Shown piece after piece: positions 56,478-64,000 of a stretch of 64,000 nucleotides of DNA (the stretch's first letter is position 1; each line of letters starts with the position of its first letter). The notes below the pieces were generated by a model. The model saw only the letters and a list, made by a program, of their open reading frames with translations. It made no database searches and was not told where the DNA came from. The stretch is from an uncultured Atopobiaceae bacterium (GTDB lineage Bacteria > Actinomycetota > Coriobacteriia > Coriobacteriales > Atopobiaceae), in assembly GCA_944322145.1 (NCBI GenBank), contig CALUNW010000001.1, positions 248,001 through 312,000 of the forward strand, written 5' to 3'. The position numbers were made by a program, and so were the translations under genes.

Positions 56478-57399
56478 CGAGAAGAACGGGCGCTCCGTCG
56501 CCCTCGACGCGCACGTGCGCCGCATCGACTCCCAGGACAAGGTAGCGACCGGCGTACTCACCGTCATCGTGGGCCTGGTCATGCTGCTCGTCGTGGCCAT
56601 CATCGCCTACATCCTCGTCCGCGGCGCGGGCCGCGCGCTCACGCCGGGGTTCCTCACCAACCCCTACAACGACGAGGCCGTCCCCGGCATCCTCTACCAG
56701 CTGTGGGACTCGTTCTACATGCTGCTCGTGACGCTTATCATCTCGGTGCCCATCTCGCTGGGCGCGGCGATCTTCCTCGTTGAGTACGCGCCCGACAACT
56801 GGGTCACCTCAGCGGCCAAGACGGCCATCGAGACGCTCTCCTCGCTTCCGTCGATCGTCGTGGGCATGTTCGGCTCGCTCTTCTTCGTGGTGACGCTCGG
56901 CTGGGGCATCTCGATTCTCGCCGGTGCGTGCGCGCTCACGATGTTCAACATCCCCATCCTGGTGCGCACCATCCAGCAGGCGCTCGAGGACGTTCCCCGC
57001 AGCCAGCGCGACGCCGCGCTCGCCATGGGCCTCACGCGCTGGGAGACCACGATCAACGTGCTGCTCCCGGCCGCCATGCCCGCCATCGTGACCGGCATCG
57101 TTCTCTCCGCCGGCCGCGTCTTCGGCGAGGCAGCCGCGCTCATCTTCACCGCCGGCTCCGCTCCCGCGCGCCTCAACTTCGCGTCGGTGAACTTCCTGAG
57201 CCCCACCAACCCCTTCAACATCTTCCGTCCGGCCTGCTCGCTCGCCGTCTACATCTGGCGACTCACCTCTGAGCCCACGGCCGGCTCCACGGAGATCGTC
57301 TGGGGCACGGCGACCGTCCTTCTCGCCTGCGTGCTCCTGTTCAACGTGCTTGCCCGCCTGCTCGGCAAGCTCCTCTCGAGGAGGCTGACCGCAGAATGA
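56470..57399 (+). CDS. pstA: Phosphate ABC transporter permease PstA
   Basis: 309 residues, six helices, EAA loop AALAMGLTRWETTINVLLPAAMPAIVTGI. The ATG follows the pstC region GRKGAKANG by overlap. It ends by overlapping pstB (ATGA). Confidence 0.95.
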   Translation: MASEKNGRSVALDAHVRRIDSQDKVATGVLTVIVGLVMLLVVAIIAYILVRGAGRALTPGFLTNPYNDEAVPGILYQLWDSFYMLLVTLIISVPISLGAAIFLVEYAPDNWVTSAAKTAIETLSSLPSIVVGMFGSLFFVVTLGWGISILAGACALTMFNIPILVRTIQQALEDVPRSQRDAALAMGLTRWETTINVLLPAAMPAIVTGIVLSAGRVFGEAAALIFTAGSAPARLNFASVNFLSPTNPFNIFRPACSLAVYIWRLTSEPTAGSTEIVWGTATVLLACVLLFNVLARLLGKLLSRRLTAE

Positions 57400-58196
57400 C
57401 AGACGCCACCACCCCGCAGGCGACGCCCGCAGAGGGCTCCCTGCTCACCACGCGCGACGTGACCGTCACCTACGACCTCACGCACGAGGCGCTGCACAAG
57501 ACCTCGCTCACCTTTGAGAAGGGCCAGGTCACCGCCCTCATCGGTCCGTCCGGCTGCGGCAAGTCCACGTTCCTGCGCTGCCTCAACCTCATGAACCGCG
57601 AGATTCCCCGGTGCTCGATCGGCGGCGAGATCTTCTATCACGGGCACGACATCAACACGCCCAAGGAGAACCTCTTCGAGCTGCGCAAGTCCATCGGCAT
57701 GGTCTTCCAGCAGCCCACGCCCTTCCGCAAGTCCATCCGCGAGAACATCCTGTTTGCCCCCAAGAAGCACGGGCGCGTGAAGTCGCGCGAGGAGGAGGAC
57801 GAGCTCGTGGAGACGTCGCTCAAGCAGGCGGCGCTCTGGGACGAGGTCAAGGACAAGCTCAAGCAGTCCGCGCACGCGCTCTCGGGCGGCCAGCAGCAGC
57901 GCCTGTGCATCGCGCGCACGCTTGCGATGAAGCCCGACGTGGTCCTTTTCGACGAGCCGTGCTCGGCGCTCGACCCCATCTCCACCTTTGCCATCGAGGA
58001 GACCATCCGCGACATCGCCTCGACGGGCATCTGCGAGATCATCGTCACGCACAACATGGAGCAGGCCACGCGCGTCTCCGACCGCACCGCGTTCTTCTAC
58101 GTGGGGGACATGGTTGAGACCGGCACCACGCAGCAGATTTTCCGCGATCCGCACGACCAGCGCCTGATCGACTACCTGACGGGCCGCTTCGGTTAA
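57396..58196 (+). CDS. pstB: Phosphate ABC transporter ATPase PstB (first copy)
   Basis: 266 residues. Walker [10 protein letters not shown], signature [13 protein letters not shown], Walker B VVLFDEPCSALD with Cys where the usual residue is Thr, and VTHNME. The PstB-typical QQPTPF follows the Q loop. A second PstB follows directly. Confidence 0.94.
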   Translation: MTDATTPQATPAEGSLLTTRDVTVTYDLTHEALHKTSLTFEKGQVTALIGPSGCGKSTFLRCLNLMNREIPRCSIGGEIFYHGHDINTPKENLFELRKSIGMVFQQPTPFRKSIRENILFAPKKHGRVKSREEEDELVETSLKQAALWDEVKDKLKQSAHALSGGQQQRLCIARTLAMKPDVVLFDEPCSALDPISTFAIEETIRDIASTGICEIIVTHNMEQATRVSDRTAFFYVGDMVETGTTQQIFRDPHDQRLIDYLTGRFG

Positions 58197-58208
58197 AGGG
58201 GAGGGACA

Positions 58209-59003
58209 TTGGACACTACGATCATCGACGACTCCCACCGCAGCATCGCCGGGGCCGAGACGGCCATCACCATCCGCGACTTCGACCTGTGGTACGGGGA
58301 CTTCCAGGCTCTCAAGAAGGTCAATCTTGAGATTCCGCGCAACCGCGCGACGGCCTTCATCGGCCCGTCGGGCTGCGGCAAGTCCACGCTGCTGCGCACG
58401 TTCAACCGCATGTGCGACTTCGTGGAGTCCGTGCGCACCGAGGGCACGATCGAGTTCGACGGCAAGGACATCTTCAAAATGGACGCCAACGCCCTGCGCG
58501 TGTACGTGGGCATGGTCTTCCAGCACCCCAACCCCTTCCCGATGAGCATCCGCGAGAACATCCTCTACGGACCCAAGCGCATGCGTCGCATCTCCAAGTC
58601 CGAGGGCGACGAGATCTGCGAGCGCTGCCTCACTCGCGCCGCGCTCTGGGACGAGGTCAAGGACGACCTCAACAAGAGCGGCCTGGGGCTCTCCGGCGGC
58701 CAGCAGCAGCGCCTCTGCATCGCGCGCGCCCTTGCAACCGACCCCGAGATCCTGCTCATGGACGAGCCCACCTCGGCCCTCGACCCCATCTCCACGAGCA
58801 TGGTCGAGCAGCTCATGTGCGAGCTCGCCGAGGACCACACCGTCGTCGTCGTGACCCACAACATGCAGCAGGCCACGCGCGTGGCCGACAAGACCGCCTT
58901 CTTCTACCTGGGCGAGCTCATCGAGGAGGGCCCCACGCGCGAGCTCTTCGGCAACCCCAGGCAGAAGCGCACGCAAGAGTACCTATCCGGGAGGTTCAGC
59001 TAA
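58209..59003 (+). CDS. pstB: Phosphate ABC transporter ATPase PstB (second copy)
   Basis: 264 residues from a TTG start with GGAGGG 4 bases before it. Walker [34 protein letters not shown] and VTHNMQ all intact. Clearly related to the first copy but not a recent duplicate. Overlaps phoU by one base (TAATG). Confidence 0.94.
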   Translation: MDTTIIDDSHRSIAGAETAITIRDFDLWYGDFQALKKVNLEIPRNRATAFIGPSGCGKSTLLRTFNRMCDFVESVRTEGTIEFDGKDIFKMDANALRVYVGMVFQHPNPFPMSIRENILYGPKRMRRISKSEGDEICERCLTRAALWDEVKDDLNKSGLGLSGGQQQRLCIARALATDPEILLMDEPTSALDPISTSMVEQLMCELAEDHTVVVVTHNMQQATRVADKTAFFYLGELIEEGPTRELFGNPRQKRTQEYLSGRFS

Positions 59004-59698
59004 TGGTCATCAGCACCCGCACCAAGTTCACCGACCAGCTCAACGACGTCGAGGGCTACATCAGGCGCTTCGGCGAGAAGACCGTGTCCGACATCCGCGC
59101 TGCCGGCCTCGCCGCCCGTGGCGACAAGGGGGCGGCCGAGGGCGTCATGGACGGCCGCAAGGCGGAGGACCGCCTGCGCTCGGCCATCGAGAACACCTGC
59201 CTCGACATCATGCTGCTGCAGCAGCCGCTCATCGGAGTGGACCTGCGCTTCGTCTCGGGCTCCTTCCGCATGGTGAGCGACCTCTCCCACATCGACTCGA
59301 TGACGCGTGACGCGGTCTTTCTCACCGAGGAGATCCCCGAGAAGGCCTCGGCCAAGATCGAGGCCGAGATCGCGCGGATGAGCGAGGGCACCGCCGACAT
59401 GGTCCAAAGGGCCGTCGACGCCTTCTGCACCTCTGACGTCGAGGGCGCGCAGCAGGTCATGGAGGCCGACGCCGCCATCAACGCGCTGTACGTCGAGGTC
59501 GAGGAGAAGCTCGTCGCCCTCATCCGCGACGGCAAGTCCTCCGCGCAGTACCTGCCCGAGCTCCTCATGGTGGCCAAGTACTTCGAGCGCATCGGCGACC
59601 TCGCCAAGCGCATCTCCGCATGGGCGATCTTCCGCGTGACCGGCGAGCACACCATCGCCGAGAAGGAGAGCCAGCGACAGGCGCCTGCCGCCGAGTAG
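59003..59698 (+). CDS. phoU: PhoU phosphate-signalling protein
   Basis: 231 residues, two three-helix bundles with the paired metal-binding motifs (FVSGSFRMVSDLSHIDSMTRDAV and LLMVAKYFERIGDLAKRISAWAIF). Links PstB state to the PhoR kinase so that the regulon is off when phosphate is plentiful. Confidence 0.94.
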   Translation: MVISTRTKFTDQLNDVEGYIRRFGEKTVSDIRAAGLAARGDKGAAEGVMDGRKAEDRLRSAIENTCLDIMLLQQPLIGVDLRFVSGSFRMVSDLSHIDSMTRDAVFLTEEIPEKASAKIEAEIARMSEGTADMVQRAVDAFCTSDVEGAQQVMEADAAINALYVEVEEKLVALIRDGKSSAQYLPELLMVAKYFERIGDLAKRISAWAIFRVTGEHTIAEKESQRQAPAAE

Positions 59699-59737
59699 GG
59701 TAAAGTAGGGTAGTCGGAGCGTCGGGAAGGAACAGCG

Positions 59738-60418
59738 GTGGTCTACTACGTAGAGGACGACAAGAACATCCGGGAGCTCACGGTCTATGCGCTCGGACAG
59801 GGCGGCATCGAGGCGCGCGGCTGCGCCGACGACGCCGAGTTCCGTCGCGCCTGCGCGGAGCGGACGCCCGACGCCGTCCTTCTCGACATCATGCTGCCGG
59901 ACGCAGACGGGCTGGAGATCCTGGCCCGCCTGCGTCGCACCCCCGGGCTCTCCCACGTTCCCGTGATGATGCTCACCGCCAAGGACACAGAGCTCGACAC
60001 CGTCAAGGCGCTCGACTCCGGCGCCGACGACTACCTCTCCAAGCCCTTCGGCATGATGGAGATGGTGAGTCGCGTGCGCGCCCTCCTGCGTCGCTCCGGG
60101 CGCGAGGCGGCCGTCCAGGAGAAGCCTGCGGCCCTGACCTCCGGCGACGTGACCCTGTGGCCAGACCGGCGCGAGGTCGTCGCTGACGGCAAGGAGGTCC
60201 AGCTCACGATGCGCGAGTTCGACCTTCTCGAGTTCCTCATGCGCTCCCCGGGCGTGGTCTTCTCGCGCGAGGCGCTGCTTCAGCGCGTCTGGGGCTGGGA
60301 CTTCGACGGCGGCTCCCGCACCGTCGACGTCCACGTGCAGCAGATCCGCGCAAAGCTCGGGAACTCGTCCGACCTGATCGAGACGGTTCGCGGCGTCGGC
60401 TACCGCGTCCGCGACTAG
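59738..60418 (+). CDS. phoP: PhoB/PhoP-type response regulator
   Basis: 226 residues. Receiver with Asp50, Thr80 and Lys102; winged helix ending LIETVRGVGYRVRD. GTG start with AAGGA before it. Its predicted target is the Pho box at 54399. A family E palindrome separates it from phoR. Confidence 0.93.
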   Translation: MVYYVEDDKNIRELTVYALGQGGIEARGCADDAEFRRACAERTPDAVLLDIMLPDADGLEILARLRRTPGLSHVPVMMLTAKDTELDTVKALDSGADDYLSKPFGMMEMVSRVRALLRRSGREAAVQEKPAALTSGDVTLWPDRREVVADGKEVQLTMREFDLLEFLMRSPGVVFSREALLQRVWGWDFDGGSRTVDVHVQQIRAKLGNSSDLIETVRGVGYRVRD

Positions 60419-60425
60419 GCGTATC

Positions 60426-60471
60426 TGACAATTAGGACAGGTGTGACAATTCAACCTGTCCTAATTGTCAC
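60426..60471. repeat. Alternative-hairpin palindrome, family E, between phoP and phoR
   Basis: TGACAATTAGGACAGGT (60426-60442) is a perfect complement of 60454-60470. The loop repeats GTGACAATT, so the right arm can pair either with the first copy (17 bp) or with the second (10 bp). Bases 60443-60471 are identical to 27920-27948. Confidence 0.85.
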
Positions 60472-60483
60472 ACCGAGGGGGGG

Positions 60484-61881
60484 ATGTCCATGACCAGGCA
60501 GCCCGGGCGCAAGGGCTCGCTCTCGCACAGGATGTTCGTGGCGCTCGTCGTGGCGTGCGCCGGCGTGGCCGTCGTGGTTACCGCGGCGGCCTCACTGCTC
60601 TATCAGTCCGCCTTCCTCGCCGATGAGCACGAGCAGCTCGCCGCGGAGTGCCGGACCCTCGCGTCGCTGCTCGATCAGACCGACGACGACGCCGCCGTCC
60701 TCGCGAGGCTCGAGCTCGGCGACATCCGCGCGACGCTCATCGACCCCGACGGCTCGGTCACCTTTGACTCGCAGGCAGACGCCGGCACGCTGGAGAACCA
60801 CGGCGACCGCCCCGAGGTGGTCGCCGCCTTCGAGACGGGCTCCGGCGCCTCCGAGCGCGCGAGCGACACCGTTGGCTACACCAGCCTCTACGAGGCGGAG
60901 CGCCTTGAGTCGGGCCAGGTCATGCGCCTGTCCGTCGACCGCGCCGGCGTCCTGGCGTTCCTCTTTCAAGACCTCGTCCTTCTCGTCCTTCTTGCCGTGG
61001 CCCTGGTTGCCGCGAGCTGGGTGATCTCGCGCCGGCTCTCGCGGCGCTTCGTGCAGCCCATCCTTGAGATTGACCCGTCCTCCGGCGACGGGGTGGCGCC
61101 CTACGTGGAGCTCGACCCCCTCGTCACGCGCCTGAACGAGCAGCACGAGGAGCTCCTGCACCGCATGCGCGCGGTCCAGGACGCCGCCGACCTGCGCCGC
61201 GAGTTCACAGCAAACGTGACCCACGAGCTCAAGACGCCCATCGCCTCCATACAGGGCGCGGCCGAGCTCATACGCGACGGCATCGCCAAGAAGAAGGACG
61301 TCCCCGAGTTCGCCGGGCGCATCTACGATGACGCGCGGCGCCTCTCGGACCTGGTGAGCGACATCCTCACCCTCTCCAAGCTCGACGACTCCGAGCGCAA
61401 CGGGGACCAGGAGCTCTTCGAGCCCTCCGAGACCATCGACCTGCTCTCCGTGGCGCGCGACGTGACCGACCGCCTGGGGCCCAAGGCGCGCAAGGTCAGC
61501 GTCAGCGTGAGCGTGGGCGGCGTGTCGTGCCCCGTGCGCGGCAACGCGCGCCTGCTCGACGAGCTCGTGACCAACCTCTGCGACAACGCCATCCGCTACA
61601 ACCGCGTGGGCGGCAAGGTCTATGTCTGGGCGCTTCCCGTGGACGGCCGCCCGGCGCTGCGCGTGAGCGACACGGGCATCGGCATCCCCGCAGAGGCCCA
61701 GCCCAAGGTCTTCGAGCGCTTCTACCGCGTGGACAAGGGGCGAAGCCGCGACATGGGCGGGACGGGCCTGGGCCTTGCCATCGTCAAGCACGCGGCCGCC
61801 TATCACGACGCGGAGATCAAGCTCGAGAGCGAGGTCGGCAAGGGCACCACGATCACCGTGCTGTTCCCGCCGACGGCGTGA
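60484..61881 (+). CDS. phoR: PhoR-type sensor histidine kinase
   Basis: 465 residues. Two membrane helices (about 17-41 and 158-180) around a ~115-residue outer domain. DHp box NVTHELKTPIASIQG with His247, N box LVTNLCDNAIRYN, G boxes DTGIGIPAEAQ and GGTGLGLAIV. No clear PAS domain. Partner of phoP; works with PhoU and the Pst pump. Confidence 0.92.
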   Translation: MSMTRQPGRKGSLSHRMFVALVVACAGVAVVVTAAASLLYQSAFLADEHEQLAAECRTLASLLDQTDDDAAVLARLELGDIRATLIDPDGSVTFDSQADAGTLENHGDRPEVVAAFETGSGASERASDTVGYTSLYEAERLESGQVMRLSVDRAGVLAFLFQDLVLLVLLAVALVAASWVISRRLSRRFVQPILEIDPSSGDGVAPYVELDPLVTRLNEQHEELLHRMRAVQDAADLRREFTANVTHELKTPIASIQGAAELIRDGIAKKKDVPEFAGRIYDDARRLSDLVSDILTLSKLDDSERNGDQELFEPSETIDLLSVARDVTDRLGPKARKVSVSVSVGGVSCPVRGNARLLDELVTNLCDNAIRYNRVGGKVYVWALPVDGRPALRVSDTGIGIPAEAQPKVFERFYRVDKGRSRDMGGTGLGLAIVKHAAAYHDAEIKLESEVGKGTTITVLFPPTA

Positions 61882-61969
61882 GCGCCTGACGTCGCGCCCT
61901 TCTCGAGAAATCCTGTCAGGTCTTGCCCCCTCGTGCGTATCGTAGGTAGAGACGACGAGGGGAGGGGAC

Positions 61970-62476
61970 ATGCGCGCGAAGAAACAGGCGGTGCGGCTGG
62001 TCAACGACTACGCCGACCTCATCCTGCGCCTCTCCTACACCTATCTGGGGTCGACGGCCGACGCCGAGGACGTCTGCCAGGAGGTCCTCCTCAAGCTGCT
62101 GGGCCGCTCGGAGGGCTTCGAGGGCCCCGAGCATGAGCGCGCCTGGGTGGTGCGCGTGACCGCCAACCACTGCAAGGACCTGCTGCGCCGCCGCGCCGCG
62201 CGACCGACCGTCGCGCTCGACGAGGCGCCGGAGCTCGCCGCGCCCGAGGCCTGTGATGCCCGTGGGCGCGCCGAGCTCGTCCTGCGCGCCGTCATGCGCC
62301 TCCCGCTCGAGTACCGGGAGGCCATCTTCCTGCGCTACTACGAGAACTACTCCGTTCGTGACATCGCCCGGGCGTGCGGCTGCAGCGAGGACGCGGCCGC
62401 CGCGCGCCTGAGCCGCGGCCGCGCAAAGCTGAAGGTGCTGCTCAAGGAGGCTGGTTACGATGAAGAAGACCTTTGA
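61970..62476 (+). CDS. ECF-type sigma factor (second)
   Basis: 168 residues. Region 2 STADAEDVCQEVLLKLLGR and region 4 YSVRDIARACGCSEDAAAARLSRGRAKLK. It overlaps the following anti-sigma gene by 17 bases. The upstream TGTCAGG...CGTATCGTA (about 61915-61940) could be its own ECF-type promoter, weakly supported. Confidence 0.88.
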   Translation: MRAKKQAVRLVNDYADLILRLSYTYLGSTADAEDVCQEVLLKLLGRSEGFEGPEHERAWVVRVTANHCKDLLRRRAARPTVALDEAPELAAPEACDARGRAELVLRAVMRLPLEYREAIFLRYYENYSVRDIARACGCSEDAAAARLSRGRAKLKVLLKEAGYDEEDL

Positions 62477-63500
62477 CGCGTATCGGGAGGGCCTCGACGC
62501 CCTGTCCTTCTCGCCTGCCGAGAAGAGCGAGCTGGCAAAGGGGCTGGTTTCCGCGGCTTCGCCGCGCCGGCACCCATGGGCGGCGCGCGCCGCCGCGGCG
62601 GCCGGCATCGCGGTCGTGCTGGGCGCGGGCGCGGTCACCGCCTACGCCACGGGCGCGCTCGGGGCTGCGGCGGAGTTCCTTCAGGACGTCTTTGGGATGC
62701 GGGACGATCAGGTCGAGGACGTGTCGCACATGGCGGGCGTCGCCGGCTCGTCGGCAACCGACAGCGGGGTCACGGTCTCCGTCTCGGCCGTGATCGGAGA
62801 CGACACGTTCTACGCCGTCGTCTACACGCTCGAGCCGGAGGACCCCGCGCTCTTCGACGGCGTCGAGCGCTTCGAGGATGGGAAGGTCGGTCTGGCGCTG
62901 GGGCCCGAGGGGTCGTTCTTCCCGCTCGTCTCCGACAGCGATTCCGGCGGCGCGAGCGCCTACTTCTACGACGCCGACCCCGAGGACCCCGCCCTGCAGC
63001 TCGTGCAGCTGTGCTGGGCCCAGACGGAGGGAGGGCTCGCCGGCCAGACGGCCCACGTGACCCTGCACGACCTCTATGGGTGGGGCGACGAGGGACGTTC
63101 GGCGGAGCCGATTGCCGCGGGGACCTGGGAGCTCGACGTGCCCCTCGAGTACGAGGACACCTCCGTTGAGCTGGCGAGCGGGCTCGAGACGACCTTCAAC
63201 GGCTGCGACGTGACGATCGACCGGCTGACGCTCTCCGCGATCGGCGTCCACGTCGAGTACACGCTCTCGGGCGATCCTCTCGAGACCGGCCAGCAGGGCT
63301 GGGAGCTCAACATTCCGGTCGTGGTGACGCTCAAGGACGGCCCCTCCATCGACGCCACGTGGTCCGGCGGCTCTGGCGAGACGCTCGAGGCGGGCGGCAC
63401 GGCTCGGATGAGCAAGGGCATGGGCTTCGACCGCATCATCGACGTCGAGGACGTCGCGAGTGTGCGCGTGGGCGACCTCTGGATCGAGCCGAGCGCGTAG
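62460..63500 (+). CDS. Membrane anti-sigma factor, DUF4179-like
   Basis: 346 residues. Short cytoplasmic region, one helix (~45-66, AAAAAGIAVVLGAGAVTAYA), then an outer beta-rich domain typical of DUF4179 proteins paired with ECF sigma factors (VTVSVSAVIGDDTFYAVVYTLE). It should hold the upstream sigma factor. The ligand is unknown. Confidence 0.82.
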   Translation: MKKTFDAYREGLDALSFSPAEKSELAKGLVSAASPRRHPWAARAAAAAGIAVVLGAGAVTAYATGALGAAAEFLQDVFGMRDDQVEDVSHMAGVAGSSATDSGVTVSVSAVIGDDTFYAVVYTLEPEDPALFDGVERFEDGKVGLALGPEGSFFPLVSDSDSGGASAYFYDADPEDPALQLVQLCWAQTEGGLAGQTAHVTLHDLYGWGDEGRSAEPIAAGTWELDVPLEYEDTSVELASGLETTFNGCDVTIDRLTLSAIGVHVEYTLSGDPLETGQQGWELNIPVVVTLKDGPSIDATWSGGSGETLEAGGTARMSKGMGFDRIIDVEDVASVRVGDLWIEPSA

Positions 63501-63522
63501 GCGGCAGCGGAGCGCCCCTTCC

Positions 63523-63558
63523 GCGCGGCGGCCCCGGCGACTCGGGGCCGCCGCTTTG
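63523..63558 (+). terminator. Terminator after the DUF4179-like gene
   Basis: GCGGCGGCCCCGG and CCGGGGCCGCCGC-type arms around GCGACT, followed by TTTGCG. Confidence 0.75.
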
Positions 63559-63574
63559 CGTGGTGGACAGGGAA

Positions 63575-63648
63575 GCGCCGAGTAAGAGTTTCTTGCGAGA
63601 AACGGCCCGAAATGCGGGCACTTCTCGCAAATAACTCTTACTCGGCGC
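63575..63648. repeat. Nested palindrome, family F
   Basis: Perfect outer arms GCGCCGAGTAAGAGTT (63575-63590) and complement (63633-63648); inner arms TTGCGAGAA and TTCTCGCAA; centre GGCCCGAAATGCGGGC. Better preserved than the copy at 13682. Confidence 0.9.
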
Positions 63649-63683
63649 GATCGTGCGTGAACGCGGGAAGGACGCGCGGCGCG

Positions 63684-64000
63684 CTACAGCTCCAGCTCCC
63701 AGAGGTTGGACCAGCCGGGCGGCGGCAGCCCCGGGTAGGGGAGCCAGACCGGGCGGTGGCGCGTCAGGCCGCGGCTGGCGTAGAGCGCGTTGGCTGGCAC
63801 GTTGGCGACGTTCGTGTTGAGGCGGACGAACCTGGCGCCGAGCTCGCGCGCGGCGAGCGTGCCGGCGCAGATGAGCGCATCGGCGACGCGACGCCCGCGT
63901 GCGGCGGGGTCGACGGCCAGCAGGTGCCAGCAGGCCACGGCCTTCTTGGCGCGCCGCTTCCAGCCGGGGCCGCCGAGGCCGGAGCCGTGACCGGGCGCGC
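63684..64000 (-). CDS. GNAT-family N-acetyltransferase, 5' end outside the window
   Basis: About 105 codons of the C-terminal part. WHLLAVDPAARGRRVADALI carries the acetyl-CoA-binding RGxxVA-type loop of GNAT enzymes, and FVRLNTNVANVPANALYASRGL is the usual end helix-strand. The frame stays open past 64000, so the start is missing. Substrate unknown. Confidence 0.75.
   Translation of the reverse strand, partial: APGHGSGLGGPGWKRRAKKAVACWHLLAVDPAARGRRVADALICAGTLAARELGARFVRLNTNVANVPANALYASRGLTRHRPVWLPYPGLPPPGWSNLWELEL

Overview
The window is GC-rich bacterial chromosome (most third codon positions are G or C). It reads as a member of the class Coriobacteriia (Actinomycetota), probably an Atopobiaceae/Olsenella-like gut or oral anaerobe. 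This is inferred from protein style and gene neighbourhoods; no rRNA or tRNA gene is present to settle it. About 50 protein genes are called. They are dense, start mostly at ATG or GTG behind strong GGAGG-type ribosome sites, and often overlap by 1-8 bases.

Layout. 214-13615: an MFS exporter, a small membrane protein, a D-Ala ligase of the Van type, a NagZ-like lipoprotein, a metal-efflux operon (ArsR-type repressor, separate HMA protein, P-type ATPase) with a clear repressor-blocked promoter, xanthine phosphoribosyltransferase, a TIM-barrel protein of unknown role, an Fe-S aldo/keto reductase, an SPFH protein and a HAD phosphatase. 13791-19604: a two-component system beside an ABC ATPase and a giant FtsX-type permease. 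20143-24282: CstA, then TrpB2 behind a trp leader peptide with three Trp codons and an attenuator, then a YgjP-type metallopeptidase. 24693-34685: a fused ATPase-permease, a small unknown protein, a PP2C-like phosphatase and the translation-initiation/rRNA-modification row priA-def-fmt-rsmB. 34682-42425: HAD, TPR and DUF1015 proteins, a phasin-like protein and a UbiB-family kinase. 42750-44718: a secreted Cys-rich protein, a sigma factor, an RsgI-like anti-sigma factor and a zincin. 45625-54207: two closely related heterodimeric ABC exporters in tandem, one led by a MarR regulator. 54556-61881: the complete phosphate operon pstS-C-A-B-B-phoU-phoP-phoR behind a Pho box. 61970-63500: a second sigma/anti-sigma pair. 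The right end cuts a GNAT gene.

The most unusual feature is between the genes, and in two cases inside them. At least nine sequence families of palindromic or nested inverted repeats fill the intergenic gaps. Three unrelated families (around 71/39023/50074, 7401/24355 and 17664/42523) share one architecture: two direct copies of a 12-28 bp unit, a spacer, then two inverted copies. A fourth family (GGGGACAG-A/T-CCCC core) lies in an intergenic gap, inside rsmB, and in the 5' end of the permease gene, in the last two cases as open reading frame. Separately, the 9-mer GAGAAGRAC occurs about 34 times on either strand, in genes (all frames) and gaps, including a perfect 13-bp-period triplet upstream of priA. 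No mobile-element gene, CRISPR array, tRNA or rRNA was seen.
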